Of a stretch of 34,505 bases of DNA, positions 24,019 to 32,372 are shown in pieces. Under the pieces are notes generated by a model, which made no database searches, was not told the origin of the DNA, and saw nothing but the letters and a program-made list of their open reading frames with translations. The stretch comes from Pseudomonas sp. PICF141 (lineage in GTDB: Bacteria > Pseudomonadota > Gammaproteobacteria > Pseudomonadales > Pseudomonadaceae). Made by a program: the position numbers and the translations under genes. Location of the stretch: positions 1 to 34,505 of the forward strand of contig NZ_MUNM01000010.1 in NCBI RefSeq assembly GCF_002286815.1. Reading direction: 5' to 3'. The stretch's first letter is position 1. Each line of letters starts with the position of its first letter.

Positions 24019-24374
24019 AAGCGGGACGAATGAGCGAAGAGGATGTCGCGCAATACTGCCTGGCGTTGCCCGGTGCGCGGGAAGATTACAAGTGGGGTGG
24101 CGTGCGGGTGTTTTCGATTGCCGGGAACAAGATGTTTGCCTTGCAGAACCTGCGGGGGCAGTCCCTGGCTTTCAAGGTCGACAAGGACCTGTTCCTTGGC
24201 CATTGCGACCGGCCGGGCATTCACCCGGCGCCGTATCTGGCCCGGGCCCAGTGGATCATCATGGAAACGCCCTACCCGCTGGGCACCGAAGAACTGCAAG
24301 GCTTGCTGCAACGCTCCCACCAATTGGTGGTGAGCAAGTTGCCCAAGCGCACGCAGGTCGGCTTGCTGCTTTAA
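24015..24374 (+). CDS. MmcQ/YjbR family protein
   Basis: This 119-residue protein has the YjbR pattern: CLALPGAREDYKWGGVRVFSIAGNKMFAL, LAFKVDKDLF, PAPYLARAQWIIME, and a closing helix LQRSHQLVVSKLPKRTQ. The family adopts a CyaY-like fold and is annotated as DNA-binding from structural similarity; no role is established. Its ATG overlaps the LysR stop, so it is translationally coupled to that regulator and may act with it or simply share a transcript. Confidence 0.88.
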   Translation: MKAGRMSEEDVAQYCLALPGAREDYKWGGVRVFSIAGNKMFALQNLRGQSLAFKVDKDLFLGHCDRPGIHPAPYLARAQWIIMETPYPLGTEELQGLLQRSHQLVVSKLPKRTQVGLLL

Positions 24375-24380
24375 AACGCT

Positions 24381-24812
24381 TTAAGGCAACGCAAACAGGT
24401 TAGCGCCCAGAAACAACTGATCGATCCAGAACACTTGATGCATCAGCACGATGAGCCAGAACACCACCTGAAACGAGATTTTGCGGGTCTTGTGCCGAAA
24501 CGCTTGCTGGGCCAGCAAAGCGCCCGGCCAACCACCCGCCAGCTCCACCGCGTGCAAGACGTTCTCCGGCGTGCGCCAATGGTCGACGCGGGCCTTGCGC
24601 TTGTCGCTCCAGTACAGGAAAAACGCCAGCACGCTGACCAAGCCGTAGGCCACCAGGGGAATCACCGACACCCCGCGCAGCCACATCGACACCGCGCCAA
24701 ACAACGGCACTGCACACAGCACAACGAACACCAGCAGTTTCAGCCGCAGGTGCTGAACGGCGCCTGCGGGCTTGCGCCCGCGGTTATTGTTGCGCGCATT
24801 GGAATCGCTCAT
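24381..24812 (-). CDS. DUF1294 membrane protein
   Basis: A 143-residue protein with a basic, hydrophilic N-terminus and three or so membrane segments: [39 protein letters not shown] and [15 protein letters not shown]. The diagnostic DUF1294 motif follows the second segment: [50 protein letters not shown]. Function unknown. Its ATG at 24812 overlaps the uppP stop in ATGA, so it is coupled to uppP. Some longer family members carry an N-terminal cold-shock domain; this one does not. Confidence 0.9.
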   Translation of the reverse strand: MSDSNARNNNRGRKPAGAVQHLRLKLLVFVVLCAVPLFGAVSMWLRGVSVIPLVAYGLVSVLAFFLYWSDKRKARVDHWRTPENVLHAVELAGGWPGALLAQQAFRHKTRKISFQVVFWLIVLMHQVFWIDQLFLGANLFALP

Positions 24813-25639
24813 GGCTTGACCGCGGTCCAGTCGACCCAACCGAATTGCCAAGTGGCCAGGATCAGCAGGCCGAACGCAATGCGATACCAGGCGAATGTCG
24901 CGTAACTGTGGCTGGCAATGAAGATCAGCAGCCCCCGGACAGCAATCATCGCGCAGATAAAGGCCGTGACGAACCCGATGGCGAATACCGGAAAATCAGC
25001 CGGCACAAACAGGTCGCGGTATTTGTAACCCGAGTACACCGCCGCGCCGACCATCGTTGGCATGGCCAGGAAGAACGAGAACTCGGTGGCCGTTTTGCGC
25101 GACAACCCGAACAGCAAACCACCGATGATCGTCGAGCCGGAACGCGAGGTTCCGGGAATCATCGCCAGGCACTGGGCGAAGCCGACTTTGAGCGCGTCTT
25201 TCCAGGTTATGTCATCGACGCTTTCAGCATGCACTTCATGCTGGCGACGTTCGGCCCACAACATCACAACCCCGCCCACGACCAATGCGCTGGCCACGGT
25301 AATCGGGTTGAACAGGTACTCGTGGATCAGATCGGCGAAAATCACCCCCAACACCACCGCCGGCAGGAAAGCGATTAACAGGTTCGCGGTAAAACGCCGA
25401 GCGCCGGGCTGCGTCGGCAAGCCAATGACCACATCGAAGATCTTGCGGCGAAACTGCCAGACCACCGCCAGGATCGCGCCGAGCTGAATGATGATGTTGA
25501 AGGCCATGGCGCGCTCGCCGCCGAAACCGAGCAAATCCGCCACAATGATCTGGTGCCCGGTACTGGAAATGGGCAAGAACTCCGTCAGCCCTTCTACCAC
25601 GCCTAAAATCAATGCCTGAAAGGCCGTCCAAAGATCCAT
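24809..25639 (-). CDS. uppP: undecaprenyl-diphosphatase
   Basis: A 276-residue polytopic membrane phosphatase (BacA family) that converts undecaprenyl pyrophosphate to undecaprenyl phosphate for cell-wall and O-antigen synthesis. Both signature regions are intact: [17 protein letters not shown] near the N-terminus, with the catalytic (E/Q)xxxE and SSTGH, and [11 protein letters not shown] containing the catalytic arginine. Multiple membrane helices fit the family. The ATG at 25639 (MDLWTAF) was chosen because it follows GGGGGATTG and family members begin there. It is followed by an overlapping DUF1294 gene. Confidence 0.95.
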   Translation of the reverse strand: MDLWTAFQALILGVVEGLTEFLPISSTGHQIIVADLLGFGGERAMAFNIIIQLGAILAVVWQFRRKIFDVVIGLPTQPGARRFTANLLIAFLPAVVLGVIFADLIHEYLFNPITVASALVVGGVVMLWAERRQHEVHAESVDDITWKDALKVGFAQCLAMIPGTSRSGSTIIGGLLFGLSRKTATEFSFFLAMPTMVGAAVYSGYKYRDLFVPADFPVFAIGFVTAFICAMIAVRGLLIFIASHSYATFAWYRIAFGLLILATWQFGWVDWTAVKP

Positions 25640-25778
25640 CAATCCCCCAAGAAACAATGCCCCCAGGCATGCTCCGTCAATAATTTATAAACGTTAACTG
25701 CGCTCAACCGTAGCTGAATCCCCGCGCGCACAAGCTCCACGCAAATCGGTAAAAATGGCGTGAAAAAAAGACTTGGGC

Positions 25779-25805
25779 TCAGGTTTTTCAGTGCGGGGCC
25801 GAAAT
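25779..25805 (+). promoter_or_regulatory. possible sigma-28 (FliA) promoter of the chemoreceptor gene
   Basis: TCAGGTTT-N11-GCCGAAAT matches the flagellar consensus TAAAGTTT-N11-GCCGATAA at 12 of 16 positions with exact spacing. It lies about 125 bases before the chemoreceptor ATG. Chemoreceptor genes are commonly FliA-dependent. Confidence 0.45.
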
Positions 25806-25932
25806 CCTATCAGACACGCCTCATTTACGCTGCCGCGTAATAGGACCTGAGTCGCATGGGCCCGGTCGGCAAAGTGTGGCTGGATGCTGGCGATCGTTTA
25901 TGACAAGAACAAGAAACCGGAGTAACCGCGTT

Positions 25933-27567
25933 ATGAACAGCTTGCGCAATGTGTCGATCAGCCGACGCCTGTGGCTCATCTTGATCGTGGCCGTGGTGAT
26001 GCTATTGACGTTGGGCGTGTTGATGCTCAAGCAGATTCACGACGACCTCTATCAGGCAAAGGCCCAAAAGACTCAACATGTGGTGCAGACCGCCAGTGGC
26101 ATCCTCACCTATTACCACGGCCTGGAAACTGCCGGCACGCTCACCCGCGATGCCGCGCAAAAGCAGGCACTGAATACCGTGCGCGGTTTGCGCTACGACC
26201 AGAATGACTATTTCTGGATCAACGATCTGACGCCCGTCATGATCATGCACCCGACCAATCCCAAACTTGATGGCCAGAATCTCTCGACGATCCGCGACCC
26301 CGACGGTTTCGCACTGTTCAACGAGATGGTCGCCATCGCCAAGGCCAAGGGTGCCGGCATGGTCGACTATCGTTGGCCAAAACCGGGCGCCAGCGCACCG
26401 GTGGAAAAAACCTCCTACGTGAAACTGTTCGAGCCCTGGGGTTGGGTGATCGGGTCCGGCGTGTACATTGATGACATGCAGGCCGAATTTCATGGCCAAG
26501 TCTGGAAGGCCTCTTTCGTGGGGCTGGTGATTGCCCTGATCATGGCCATGCTGGTGATCATGATTGCCCGCAGCATCGTGCGTCCGCTTCAGGAAACCGT
26601 GAACGCCATGGCCAATATCGCCAGCGGTGAAAGCGACCTGACCCGTAGCCTCGATACCCACGGCCAGGACGAAGTCACGCAATTGGCCCGGCACTTCAAC
26701 GCCTTTACCGCCAAACTGCGTGTGGTGATCTGTCAGCTGCAAGTGTCCGCCGGTGCGCTGGGCCAGTCTTCCAATGAACTGGGCAACGATGCCGCGCAAG
26801 CCCGGCAACGCAGCCAGCAACAGTCGCAGCAGATGGAACTGGTGGCGACCGCGATTAACGAAGTGACCTACGGCGTGCAGGATGTGGCCAAGAACGCCGA
26901 ACACGCAGCCAGTGAAATGCGCAATGCCGAGTCTCAGGCGCAACAGGGCCAGGTCAATATCGATGGCAGCTTGCAGCAGATCGACCAGCTGTCGTCGACC
27001 ATCGATCAAGCCGTCGAAGTGATTCGTACGCTGGCCGCCGAAAGCACGCAAATCGGCAGCGTTCTGGAAGTGATCCGCTCCATCGCCGAGCAAACCAACC
27101 TGCTGGCCCTCAACGCCGCCATCGAAGCCGCCCGGGCCGGAGAGCAAGGACGCGGGTTTGCGGTGGTCGCCGATGAAGTGCGCCTGTTGGCCCAGCGTAC
27201 TCAGAAATCGACGGCGGAAATCCAGTCGATGATCGAACGCCTGCAAAGCCATTCCGAAGCGGCGGTCAAGGTGATTGGCGACAGCAGCCGTGCCTCGCAA
27301 CTGACCATCGAACAGGCCGGCCTGGCCGGTGCCAGCCTGAATGCCATTGGCCAGGCCTTGCGCAATCTCAATGGCTTGAATGCGTCGATTGCCAGCGCAA
27401 CATTGCAACAGGCCCACGTGGTGGAGGACATCAACCAGAACGTAACCCAGGCCGCAGGCTTGTCCCACAGCACGGCACTGGCGGCTGAGCAGTCGAGCGT
27501 GTCCAGCGTTCATCTCAAGGAGTTGAGCGAACAGTTGAACGGGTTGCTCAAGCAGTTTCGGGTGTAA
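25933..27567 (+). CDS. methyl-accepting chemotaxis protein, single-Cache sensor
   Basis: A 544-residue chemoreceptor. The first membrane helix is [21 protein letters not shown]; a periplasmic single-Cache (sCache_2) domain follows ([57 protein letters not shown]); then a second membrane helix ([18 protein letters not shown]), a HAMP domain from about residue 215 and the signalling domain with the hairpin tip [29 protein letters not shown]. It senses a small extracellular ligand, often an organic acid, and works through CheA/CheW. The ATG at 25933 follows CGGAGTAACCGCGTT. Confidence 0.94.
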   Translation: MNSLRNVSISRRLWLILIVAVVMLLTLGVLMLKQIHDDLYQAKAQKTQHVVQTASGILTYYHGLETAGTLTRDAAQKQALNTVRGLRYDQNDYFWINDLTPVMIMHPTNPKLDGQNLSTIRDPDGFALFNEMVAIAKAKGAGMVDYRWPKPGASAPVEKTSYVKLFEPWGWVIGSGVYIDDMQAEFHGQVWKASFVGLVIALIMAMLVIMIARSIVRPLQETVNAMANIASGESDLTRSLDTHGQDEVTQLARHFNAFTAKLRVVICQLQVSAGALGQSSNELGNDAAQARQRSQQQSQQMELVATAINEVTYGVQDVAKNAEHAASEMRNAESQAQQGQVNIDGSLQQIDQLSSTIDQAVEVIRTLAAESTQIGSVLEVIRSIAEQTNLLALNAAIEAARAGEQGRGFAVVADEVRLLAQRTQKSTAEIQSMIERLQSHSEAAVKVIGDSSRASQLTIEQAGLAGASLNAIGQALRNLNGLNASIASATLQQAHVVEDINQNVTQAAGLSHSTALAAEQSSVSSVHLKELSEQLNGLLKQFRV

Positions 27568-27597
27568 CTCTTCTGTGCGCCCGGCCTTGCCTCCCTT

Positions 27598-27684
27598 GTA
27601 GGAGCGAGGCTTGCCCGCGAACAACGCACCGCGGTTTTCAGATACTTCGCGTCATCGTTCTTCGCGGGCAAGCCTCGCTCCTAC
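27598..27684. repeat. REP-type palindrome after the chemoreceptor gene
   Basis: GTAGGAGCGAGGCTTGCCCG from 27598 is mirrored by CGGGCAAGCCTCGCTCCTAC ending at 27684. The same left arm reappears at 34480 at the end of the window. Confidence 0.93.
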
Positions 27685-27760
27685 AGGGGGCAAGTCCCCC
27701 ATTCCCCACAATCCGGGTACAATTCGCTCCCCCTCATTTTCACGACACCAAGGAACCTCC

Positions 27761-28324
27761 ATGTCCGGGCTTGAACTGTTTGCTGCCGCCCTCGGCGTGA
27801 TTGCCGTCTGGTTGACGGTCAAACAGAACCCTTGGTGCTGGCCGATCGGGCTGGTCATGGTGCTGCTGTATAGCTGGATCTTTTTCGAAGTGAAGCTGTA
27901 TTCGGACATGCTGCTGCAAGTGATCTACGCCGGTTTGCAGATCTACGGTTGGTGGCAGTGGACCCAGGGGACCGCGACTCATGGCAAGCGGCATGTCAGC
28001 CTGCTCGATGGCAAATCCATTGCGCTCGGGCTGGCCGTCGGCGCAGTCGGCAGTTTGCTGCTGGGCGCCGCGATGGCCCACTGGACCGATGCCGCGCAGC
28101 CCTGGCTCGATGCGGCACTGACCGGTTTCAGCCTGGTGGCGCAGTTATGGATGGCGCAAAAACGTCTGCAATGCTGGCCGCTGTGGATCGCGCTGGACAT
28201 CATTTTTGTTGGCCTGTTCATCTACAAAGCGCTGTACCTGACGGCGGGTCTTTATGGGGCGTTCGCACTGCTGGCGGTGCATGGCTGGCGGACATGGCGC
28301 ACCGACCCGGCGTTGCGCACATGA
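27761..28324 (+). CDS. pnuC: nicotinamide riboside transporter PnuC
   Basis: A 187-residue inner-membrane protein with the PnuC pattern: ELFAAALGVIAVWLTVKQNPWCWPIGLV, FFEVKLYSDMLLQVIYAGLQIYGWWQW (the WxxW-like substrate motif) and LWIALDIIFVGLFIYKALYLTAGLYGAFALLAVHGW. About seven hydrophobic segments. PnuC imports nicotinamide riboside by facilitated diffusion, driven by phosphorylation inside. The ATG at 27761 follows CAAGGAACCTCC. Its stop overlaps the start of a ribosylnicotinamide kinase-like gene (ATGA, 28321-28324), which supports riboside rather than thiamine as cargo. Confidence 0.92.
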   Translation: MSGLELFAAALGVIAVWLTVKQNPWCWPIGLVMVLLYSWIFFEVKLYSDMLLQVIYAGLQIYGWWQWTQGTATHGKRHVSLLDGKSIALGLAVGAVGSLLLGAAMAHWTDAAQPWLDAALTGFSLVAQLWMAQKRLQCWPLWIALDIIFVGLFIYKALYLTAGLYGAFALLAVHGWRTWRTDPALRT

Positions 28325-28845
28325 AAGTTCTGGTACTGACGGGGCCTGAATCCAGCGGCAAGAGCTGGCTGGCCGCCGAACTGCAACAGCAATTCGGTGG
28401 AGTTCTGGTGGGTGAATACGTGCGCTGGTTCATTGAGCAGCAAGCGCGAGACACCTGCCCGGCCGATATCCCCGAAATCGCCCGCGGTCAGCTGCAATGG
28501 GAAGACGACGCTCGCGCCATGAGGCCGTCGTTGCTGATCCTCGATACTCATTTGTTGAGCAATATGCTCTGGAGCGAAACCCTGTTTGGCGATTGCCCGG
28601 CCTGGCTCGAACAAGCGCTGCTGGCTCGTCACTATGACTTGCACTTGCTGCTATCGCCCGAACTGGTCGGCTGGAGCGATGACGGTCAGCGGTGTCAGCC
28701 TGAGCTGGAGGAACGTCGGGCTTTTTTCAATGCGACTCAAGCATGGCTGGAACAGCATCGACAACCTGTTCAAGTGCTTCAGGGCGATTGGGCCGAACGC
28801 CGGTTACAGGCACTGCAAGCCGTCACGCTGCTGCTCGGGCGCTGA
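28321..28845 (+). CDS. NadR-like ribosylnicotinamide kinase (AAA ATPase)
   Basis: This 174-residue P-loop protein resembles the C-terminal kinase domain of NadR: Walker A is GPESSGKSWLAAELQQ, followed by VGEYVRWF (NadR has a similar EYAR(D/E) motif), QLQWEDDARA and LLILDTHLLSNMLWSE. The kinase phosphorylates nicotinamide riboside to NMN, trapping what PnuC imports. It lacks the helix-turn-helix and adenylyltransferase domains of full NadR. It is translationally coupled to pnuC, so the two form a salvage pair. Start at 28321 by the ATGA overlap. Confidence 0.85.
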   Translation: MKVLVLTGPESSGKSWLAAELQQQFGGVLVGEYVRWFIEQQARDTCPADIPEIARGQLQWEDDARAMRPSLLILDTHLLSNMLWSETLFGDCPAWLEQALLARHYDLHLLLSPELVGWSDDGQRCQPELEERRAFFNATQAWLEQHRQPVQVLQGDWAERRLQALQAVTLLLGR

Positions 28846-29237
28846 CCTCTCTATTTCGGCGCTCCCACAGGGATTGCGCTTGACTTGACTGGCTGGCACA
28901 CGCCTCAAGCATTTGTTGCAGTAATTTTTCAAATACGTCCGTTTCTGAAACACCGCCCCCTCTCGAACAACCCGTTTCAACGCCAGTCATCGTCTTGTCA
29001 TGCGATGTGTTAGAGCGTTGATACATCTGGCACAAAGCTTGGATCCAGTGCTATTGCAATCTCTTATCACTATTGCCTCCCAACGGTTGTCTCAGACCTG
29101 AAACATCATTTCATCGATTCGCTAGCGTTGATCGATAACCCTTTGAATCAAAACAACAATCAAAAACCGGCACAGCTTTCGCTCTCTCCTTCGCAACGTT
29201 GATTGGAACAGCCCCATCAAAAGAAGGAATTGCCGCC
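28846..29237. other. fap upstream region
   Basis: 392 bases between the kinase gene and fapA. It contains a candidate sigma-54 promoter (described separately). A minus-strand frame (about 28823-29035) is open but has no ribosome site and no recognisable features, and is not annotated. Confidence 0.5.
29028..29042 (+). promoter_or_regulatory. candidate sigma-54 promoter for the fap operon
   Basis: TGGCAC (29028-29033), AAAGC spacer, TTGG (29039-29042). It matches TGGCAC-N5-TTGC in nine of ten positions with exact spacing; only the final C is G. Start of transcription would be about 29054, leaving a ~185-base leader before fapA. Confidence 0.5.
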
Positions 29238-29678
29238 GTGGGGACATTGGAAAACCGCATTTTCAGCCTGCTATTGATCGGATGTGCGCTGGGTTCAAGT
29301 GTCAGCCTGCCCGTACAGGCTGACAACGGCATCATTATCATCAAGCGTGATGTCCAGCCGCGCATGGCAACCCGTGCACCGGTGATGCCCGACCCTGATC
29401 CCACGACCGCCAATGCCAACCCATCCAGACAAGTCCTCAGACAAACGAACGAGTTGAGCGACGGCGACTTTGCCAATGTCGCCAGTGGTGCCGGTATTTC
29501 CCGTCTGGTCACTCAAGGCACCCACAACAACCTGGGCGGCAATATCACCAACCAGGCCCAGCTTTCCAACCTCCCAGCCGGACGTTCGGGAAACTCGGGC
29601 AACGGTATTGCCAACATGGTCAATTCAAATGTCCAGCAAGGCCTGGGTGCCCTGAAAGTCATCACGGGAGACCGTTGA
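29238..29678 (+). CDS. fapA: FapA, Fap amyloid accessory protein
   Basis: This 146-residue exported protein starts with a signal peptide (RIFSLLLIGCALGSSVSLPVQA|D) and continues NGIIIIKRDVQPRMATR, a FapA hallmark. The C-terminal half is a single Fap-like repeat rich in Asn, Gly and Gln (THNNLGGNITNQAQLSN, GNSGNGIANMVNSNVQQGLGA). FapA is the first product of the Fap operon and affects the FapB/FapC composition of the fibre, acting as a periplasmic chaperone. The GTG at 29238 was chosen because AAGAAGGA precedes it by about nine bases and the signal peptide starts there. fapB begins one base after the fapA stop. Confidence 0.9.
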   Translation: MGTLENRIFSLLLIGCALGSSVSLPVQADNGIIIIKRDVQPRMATRAPVMPDPDPTTANANPSRQVLRQTNELSDGDFANVASGAGISRLVTQGTHNNLGGNITNQAQLSNLPAGRSGNSGNGIANMVNSNVQQGLGALKVITGDR

Positions 29679-29679
29679 G

Positions 29680-30252
29680 ATGAACCGTACGCTGCTGCTG
29701 TTGGCCCTGTTTTGCAGTGCATCGACCTTTGCCCAGTCTCCGGTCATCAATAACGCCGAAATCGACGGTTCGGGCATGCGGCACCAGGGCAACCTCTCGG
29801 TCAACCAGGCTGCGGGCGATCAGCAGCAACAGGCCAACGCCCGGGCCATCGCCATTGGCAACAACGCCAGCGCCACCACCCAGATTCGCCAACGGCTGCG
29901 TTCGCAGGTCGACCCCAGGATGGATGCAAGATCCAGCATTCAAGGCGACTCCTTCAGCCACGGCAACGGTGTACTGGGCGTCAACCAGAGCGCAGGCGCC
30001 AGCAACCAGCAAGCCAATGCCCTGCGGATAAGTATCAGTTCACAGCCGCAAAGTATCGACGACAGCGTCCTCATGCAGCAGAACGTGACGCTGATCAACG
30101 ACTCCGATCCAACTGACTCTGCACCAGGCAATCGCCAGGTCGCTACCAGCGACCAGGCCTTCACCGGTAGCCGTGGGGTGATCCAGTTGAATCAGAGCTC
30201 CGGGGTGGGAAACCGAATGGCCAACACCCTGAGCGTACGGGTCATGGATTGA
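29680..30252 (+). CDS. fapB: FapB, minor amyloid subunit (nucleator)
   Basis: A 190-residue exported protein (signal peptide MNRTLLLLALFCSASTFA|Q). It carries three imperfect repeats with the amyloid signature: GNLSVNQAAGDQQQQANARAIA, GVLGVNQSAGASNQQANALRIS and GVIQLNQSSGVGNRMANTLSV, separated by two less conserved linkers. FapB is the minor subunit and probably nucleates fibres of FapC. The ATG at 29680 lies one base after the fapA stop, so translation is coupled. Length and repeat number match the family. Confidence 0.93.
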   Translation: MNRTLLLLALFCSASTFAQSPVINNAEIDGSGMRHQGNLSVNQAAGDQQQQANARAIAIGNNASATTQIRQRLRSQVDPRMDARSSIQGDSFSHGNGVLGVNQSAGASNQQANALRISISSQPQSIDDSVLMQQNVTLINDSDPTDSAPGNRQVATSDQAFTGSRGVIQLNQSSGVGNRMANTLSVRVMD

Positions 30253-30303
30253 TCCAAACAGGTAGACACAACACTTAACCTAAAATAAGTACGGAGAATC
30301 ACC

Positions 30304-31596
30304 ATGAAACCTTCGATGGCACTCAAGCCTCTGGTTTTCGCAATTGCTGCGGTCATGGCTGTTGCTGTACAAGCTGGGCAGCGTGACAACGACGACCACC
30401 ACCACCATGGTCATAAACCCCCTCCTCCAACAAAGATCCCTGTCTATGCGACGGCCGAAGCATGGGATAACCAGAGCAGTACCGGCAACCGCATCCGTAA
30501 TGAGGGGACGGTCAACGAAGCTGAAATGAACAGCTCTGCCACAGGCGCCAGCGGCAACGTCGGCGTCAACGTGGCGGCAGGTAGTGGCAACCAGCAAGAC
30601 AACGCGTCCGCCATCGCCAATGCTGCCTCAAACTCCAGTCAGGACAACAGCTTCGTGTTCGGCACGGCGACAGCCACCGCCGACGTCACGCAATACAGCA
30701 ACAACAACAGGGTCAACAACTTCGGTAGTACAGCCTCTGCCGTGATGAACGGATCGGGGAATGGCGGCAGCGGCAATATGGGGATCAACATTGCTGGCGG
30801 CGATCTCAACCAACAGAAAAACACCATGGCCATTGCCAACACCAATGCTCCGCTCGGTAATGCCACCGCCACCGCCTCTGCCGATCAACAAGGTCCTGGC
30901 CTGGTAGTGAATAACTACGCCGATCGGACCACCCGCCTGGATACGATAACCCTTACCACAACGGCCAGCGGCAGTGCCTCTCGCGACAAGTCTTCCGATT
31001 TGAGCGTTAACCAAAGCGCTTCTTCGAGCTTCGATGTGAGTGGTTCCAGGAGTTCCGAGGCGAGTGGTTCCAGAAGCGTTGATGTGAACGGCTACAGAAG
31101 CTCGGACAGCAGCTCCAACACCAGTGCTTCTCTGAGCGCTGCTTTGGAGGCCTCTGCGAATGCCACCAGAACTGTTACCTGGAACAATGGTAATGGCGAT
31201 CGCACCCGCACCAGGACTGTCGACGCATCGGTTGACGCATCGATCGATGCAAATTTCGACGCGTCGCGTGAAAGGTCGAGCGATTCCTCGTTCGAAAGGT
31301 CGTTCGATAAATCGTGGGAAAGATCGTCCGCCTCCTCGTTTGAAAAATCGGGCAGTAGAGAGTCCGAATCCTCGTACGACAAATCGAAAAGCTACAGCGA
31401 GAGCAGTTCGTTTGATTTGAGCAACACCTATTCCTATCAAGTGCTGACTCCAACTGGCTGGGCAAACCCTGTGACCAACACCGCAAGCCTGAACGGTTCG
31501 GTGAATGGTGGCAGCGGCAACCTGGGCGTCAACGTGGCTGCGGGTGTGGGCAACCAACAAAGCAACTCGTTGGCCATTTCCAACAACTCGTTCTAA
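30304..31596 (+). CDS. fapC: FapC, major functional amyloid subunit with long linker
   Basis: A 430-residue exported protein (signal peptide to about residue 24). After a His/Pro-rich start (DDHHHHGHKPPPPTK), repeat R1 spans about 65-107 (GNVGVNVAAGSGNQQDN), R2 about 137-181 (GNMGINIAGGDLNQQKN) and R3 about 389-428 (GNLGVNVAAGVGNQQSN), each a cross-beta amyloid unit. Linker L1 is ~30 residues; linker L2 is ~205 residues, very Ser-rich, with tetrapeptide units such as SFER-SFDK-SWER at 329-340 and SFEK/SYDK later. This L2 makes the protein longer than most described FapC. There is no cysteine. ATG follows CGGAGAATCACC. It makes biofilm fibrils outside the cell. Confidence 0.95.
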   Translation: MKPSMALKPLVFAIAAVMAVAVQAGQRDNDDHHHHGHKPPPPTKIPVYATAEAWDNQSSTGNRIRNEGTVNEAEMNSSATGASGNVGVNVAAGSGNQQDNASAIANAASNSSQDNSFVFGTATATADVTQYSNNNRVNNFGSTASAVMNGSGNGGSGNMGINIAGGDLNQQKNTMAIANTNAPLGNATATASADQQGPGLVVNNYADRTTRLDTITLTTTASGSASRDKSSDLSVNQSASSSFDVSGSRSSEASGSRSVDVNGYRSSDSSSNTSASLSAALEASANATRTVTWNNGNGDRTRTRTVDASVDASIDANFDASRERSSDSSFERSFDKSWERSSASSFEKSGSRESESSYDKSKSYSESSSFDLSNTYSYQVLTPTGWANPVTNTASLNGSVNGGSGNLGVNVAAGVGNQQSNSLAISNNSF

Positions 31597-31609
31597 TTGC
31601 TGTCTCTGG

Positions 31610-31629
31610 AGGCCCCCTCACGGGGGCCT
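31610..31629 (+). terminator. hairpin between fapC and fapD, likely partial terminator
   Basis: Perfect 8-bp AGGCCCCC / GGGGGCCT stem, TCAC loop, then GTTTC. The T-run is short, so it probably lets part of transcription continue into fapD-F, and it can also protect the fapC mRNA 3' end. Confidence 0.6.
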
Positions 31630-31659
31630 GTTTCAAACACAACCAGAAGGCGTCCTTCC

Positions 31660-32340
31660 ATGCGCATTATTGCCTTGGCATTTTTGCTGTGCGTGGCCAG
31701 TGTGAGCGAAGCTGCACAAATGCCGCTGTCCGTCCTGCCGGGTGGCGCGGTGGTGTACAAGCCGATCCAGAGCATACGCGAGCGTAAGTTTGCCGACCTG
31801 GTGCAACAGAAAACCGACTTCAGTTGCGGCGCAGCTGCGCTGGCAACCATATTGCGCCAAGCCTATTGGCTGGACGTCGATGAAGAACAGATCATCGAAG
31901 GCATGCTGGCACATTCCGATCAGGATCTTGTCCGTGTCCAGGGCTTCTCCATGCTCGACATGAAGCGTTACGTGGAAAGTATCGGCATGCGGGCCCGTGG
32001 CTACCGGGTAGCGCCGCAAACGTTGAGCGACATCAGAATTCCGGTTGTCGTGCTTCTGGATATCCGTGGCTACAAACACTTCGTGGTCATGCAAAGAGTT
32101 CACAGGGGCTGGGTCTATATCGGAGATCCGGTACTCGGTCATAAACGCTACAAAGTCGATGACTTTGTAAAAGGCTGGAACGGCATCATCTTTGCCGTCA
32201 TCGGTCAGGGCTACGACAAAGCCAATGCGCTGCTCGACCCACCGATGCCACTGACCGCCAAGAACCGCATCAACACCTTCACCCCGGTGCGAGACGCAGA
32301 ATTGATGGATTTCGGATTCATCCAAAGCGATTTCTTCTGA
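31660..32340 (+). CDS. fapD: FapD, C39-type cysteine protease of the Fap system
   Basis: A 226-residue protein with a signal peptide (MRIIALAFLLCVASVSEA) and a C39 peptidase domain: catalytic C56 in KTDFSCGAAALATIL, H140 in GYKHFVVMQRV and D156 in IGDPVLG. C39 proteases of bacteriocin exporters cut double-glycine leaders; FapD acts in the periplasm and is needed for fibre export and assembly, probably by processing Fap components. The ATG at 31660 was chosen because it starts the signal peptide; upstream there is a hairpin. It is followed by fapE 32 bases later. Confidence 0.92.
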   Translation: MRIIALAFLLCVASVSEAAQMPLSVLPGGAVVYKPIQSIRERKFADLVQQKTDFSCGAAALATILRQAYWLDVDEEQIIEGMLAHSDQDLVRVQGFSMLDMKRYVESIGMRARGYRVAPQTLSDIRIPVVVLLDIRGYKHFVVMQRVHRGWVYIGDPVLGHKRYKVDDFVKGWNGIIFAVIGQGYDKANALLDPPMPLTAKNRINTFTPVRDAELMDFGFIQSDFF

Positions 32341-32372
32341 TAACAAGGAGCACGACGCTCCGGGAGCATCCC

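Noticed and set aside
26002..27624. 540-residue minus-strand frame opposite the chemoreceptor gene
   Set aside because: Shadow of the real gene with no domain and no start signal.
28823..29035. 70-residue minus-strand frame upstream of fapA
   Set aside because: No ribosome site and it overlaps the end of the kinase gene; helical stretch near the end is not enough.
30628..31560. 310-residue minus-strand frame opposite fapC
   Set aside because: Arises from repetitive Ser/Ala/Asn codons of fapC read in reverse; no family similarity.
30361..31596. CRISPR array or tandem DNA repeat in the fapC region
   Set aside because: The repeats are imperfect and in frame with coding sequence; they reflect protein repeats, not spacer-separated direct repeats.
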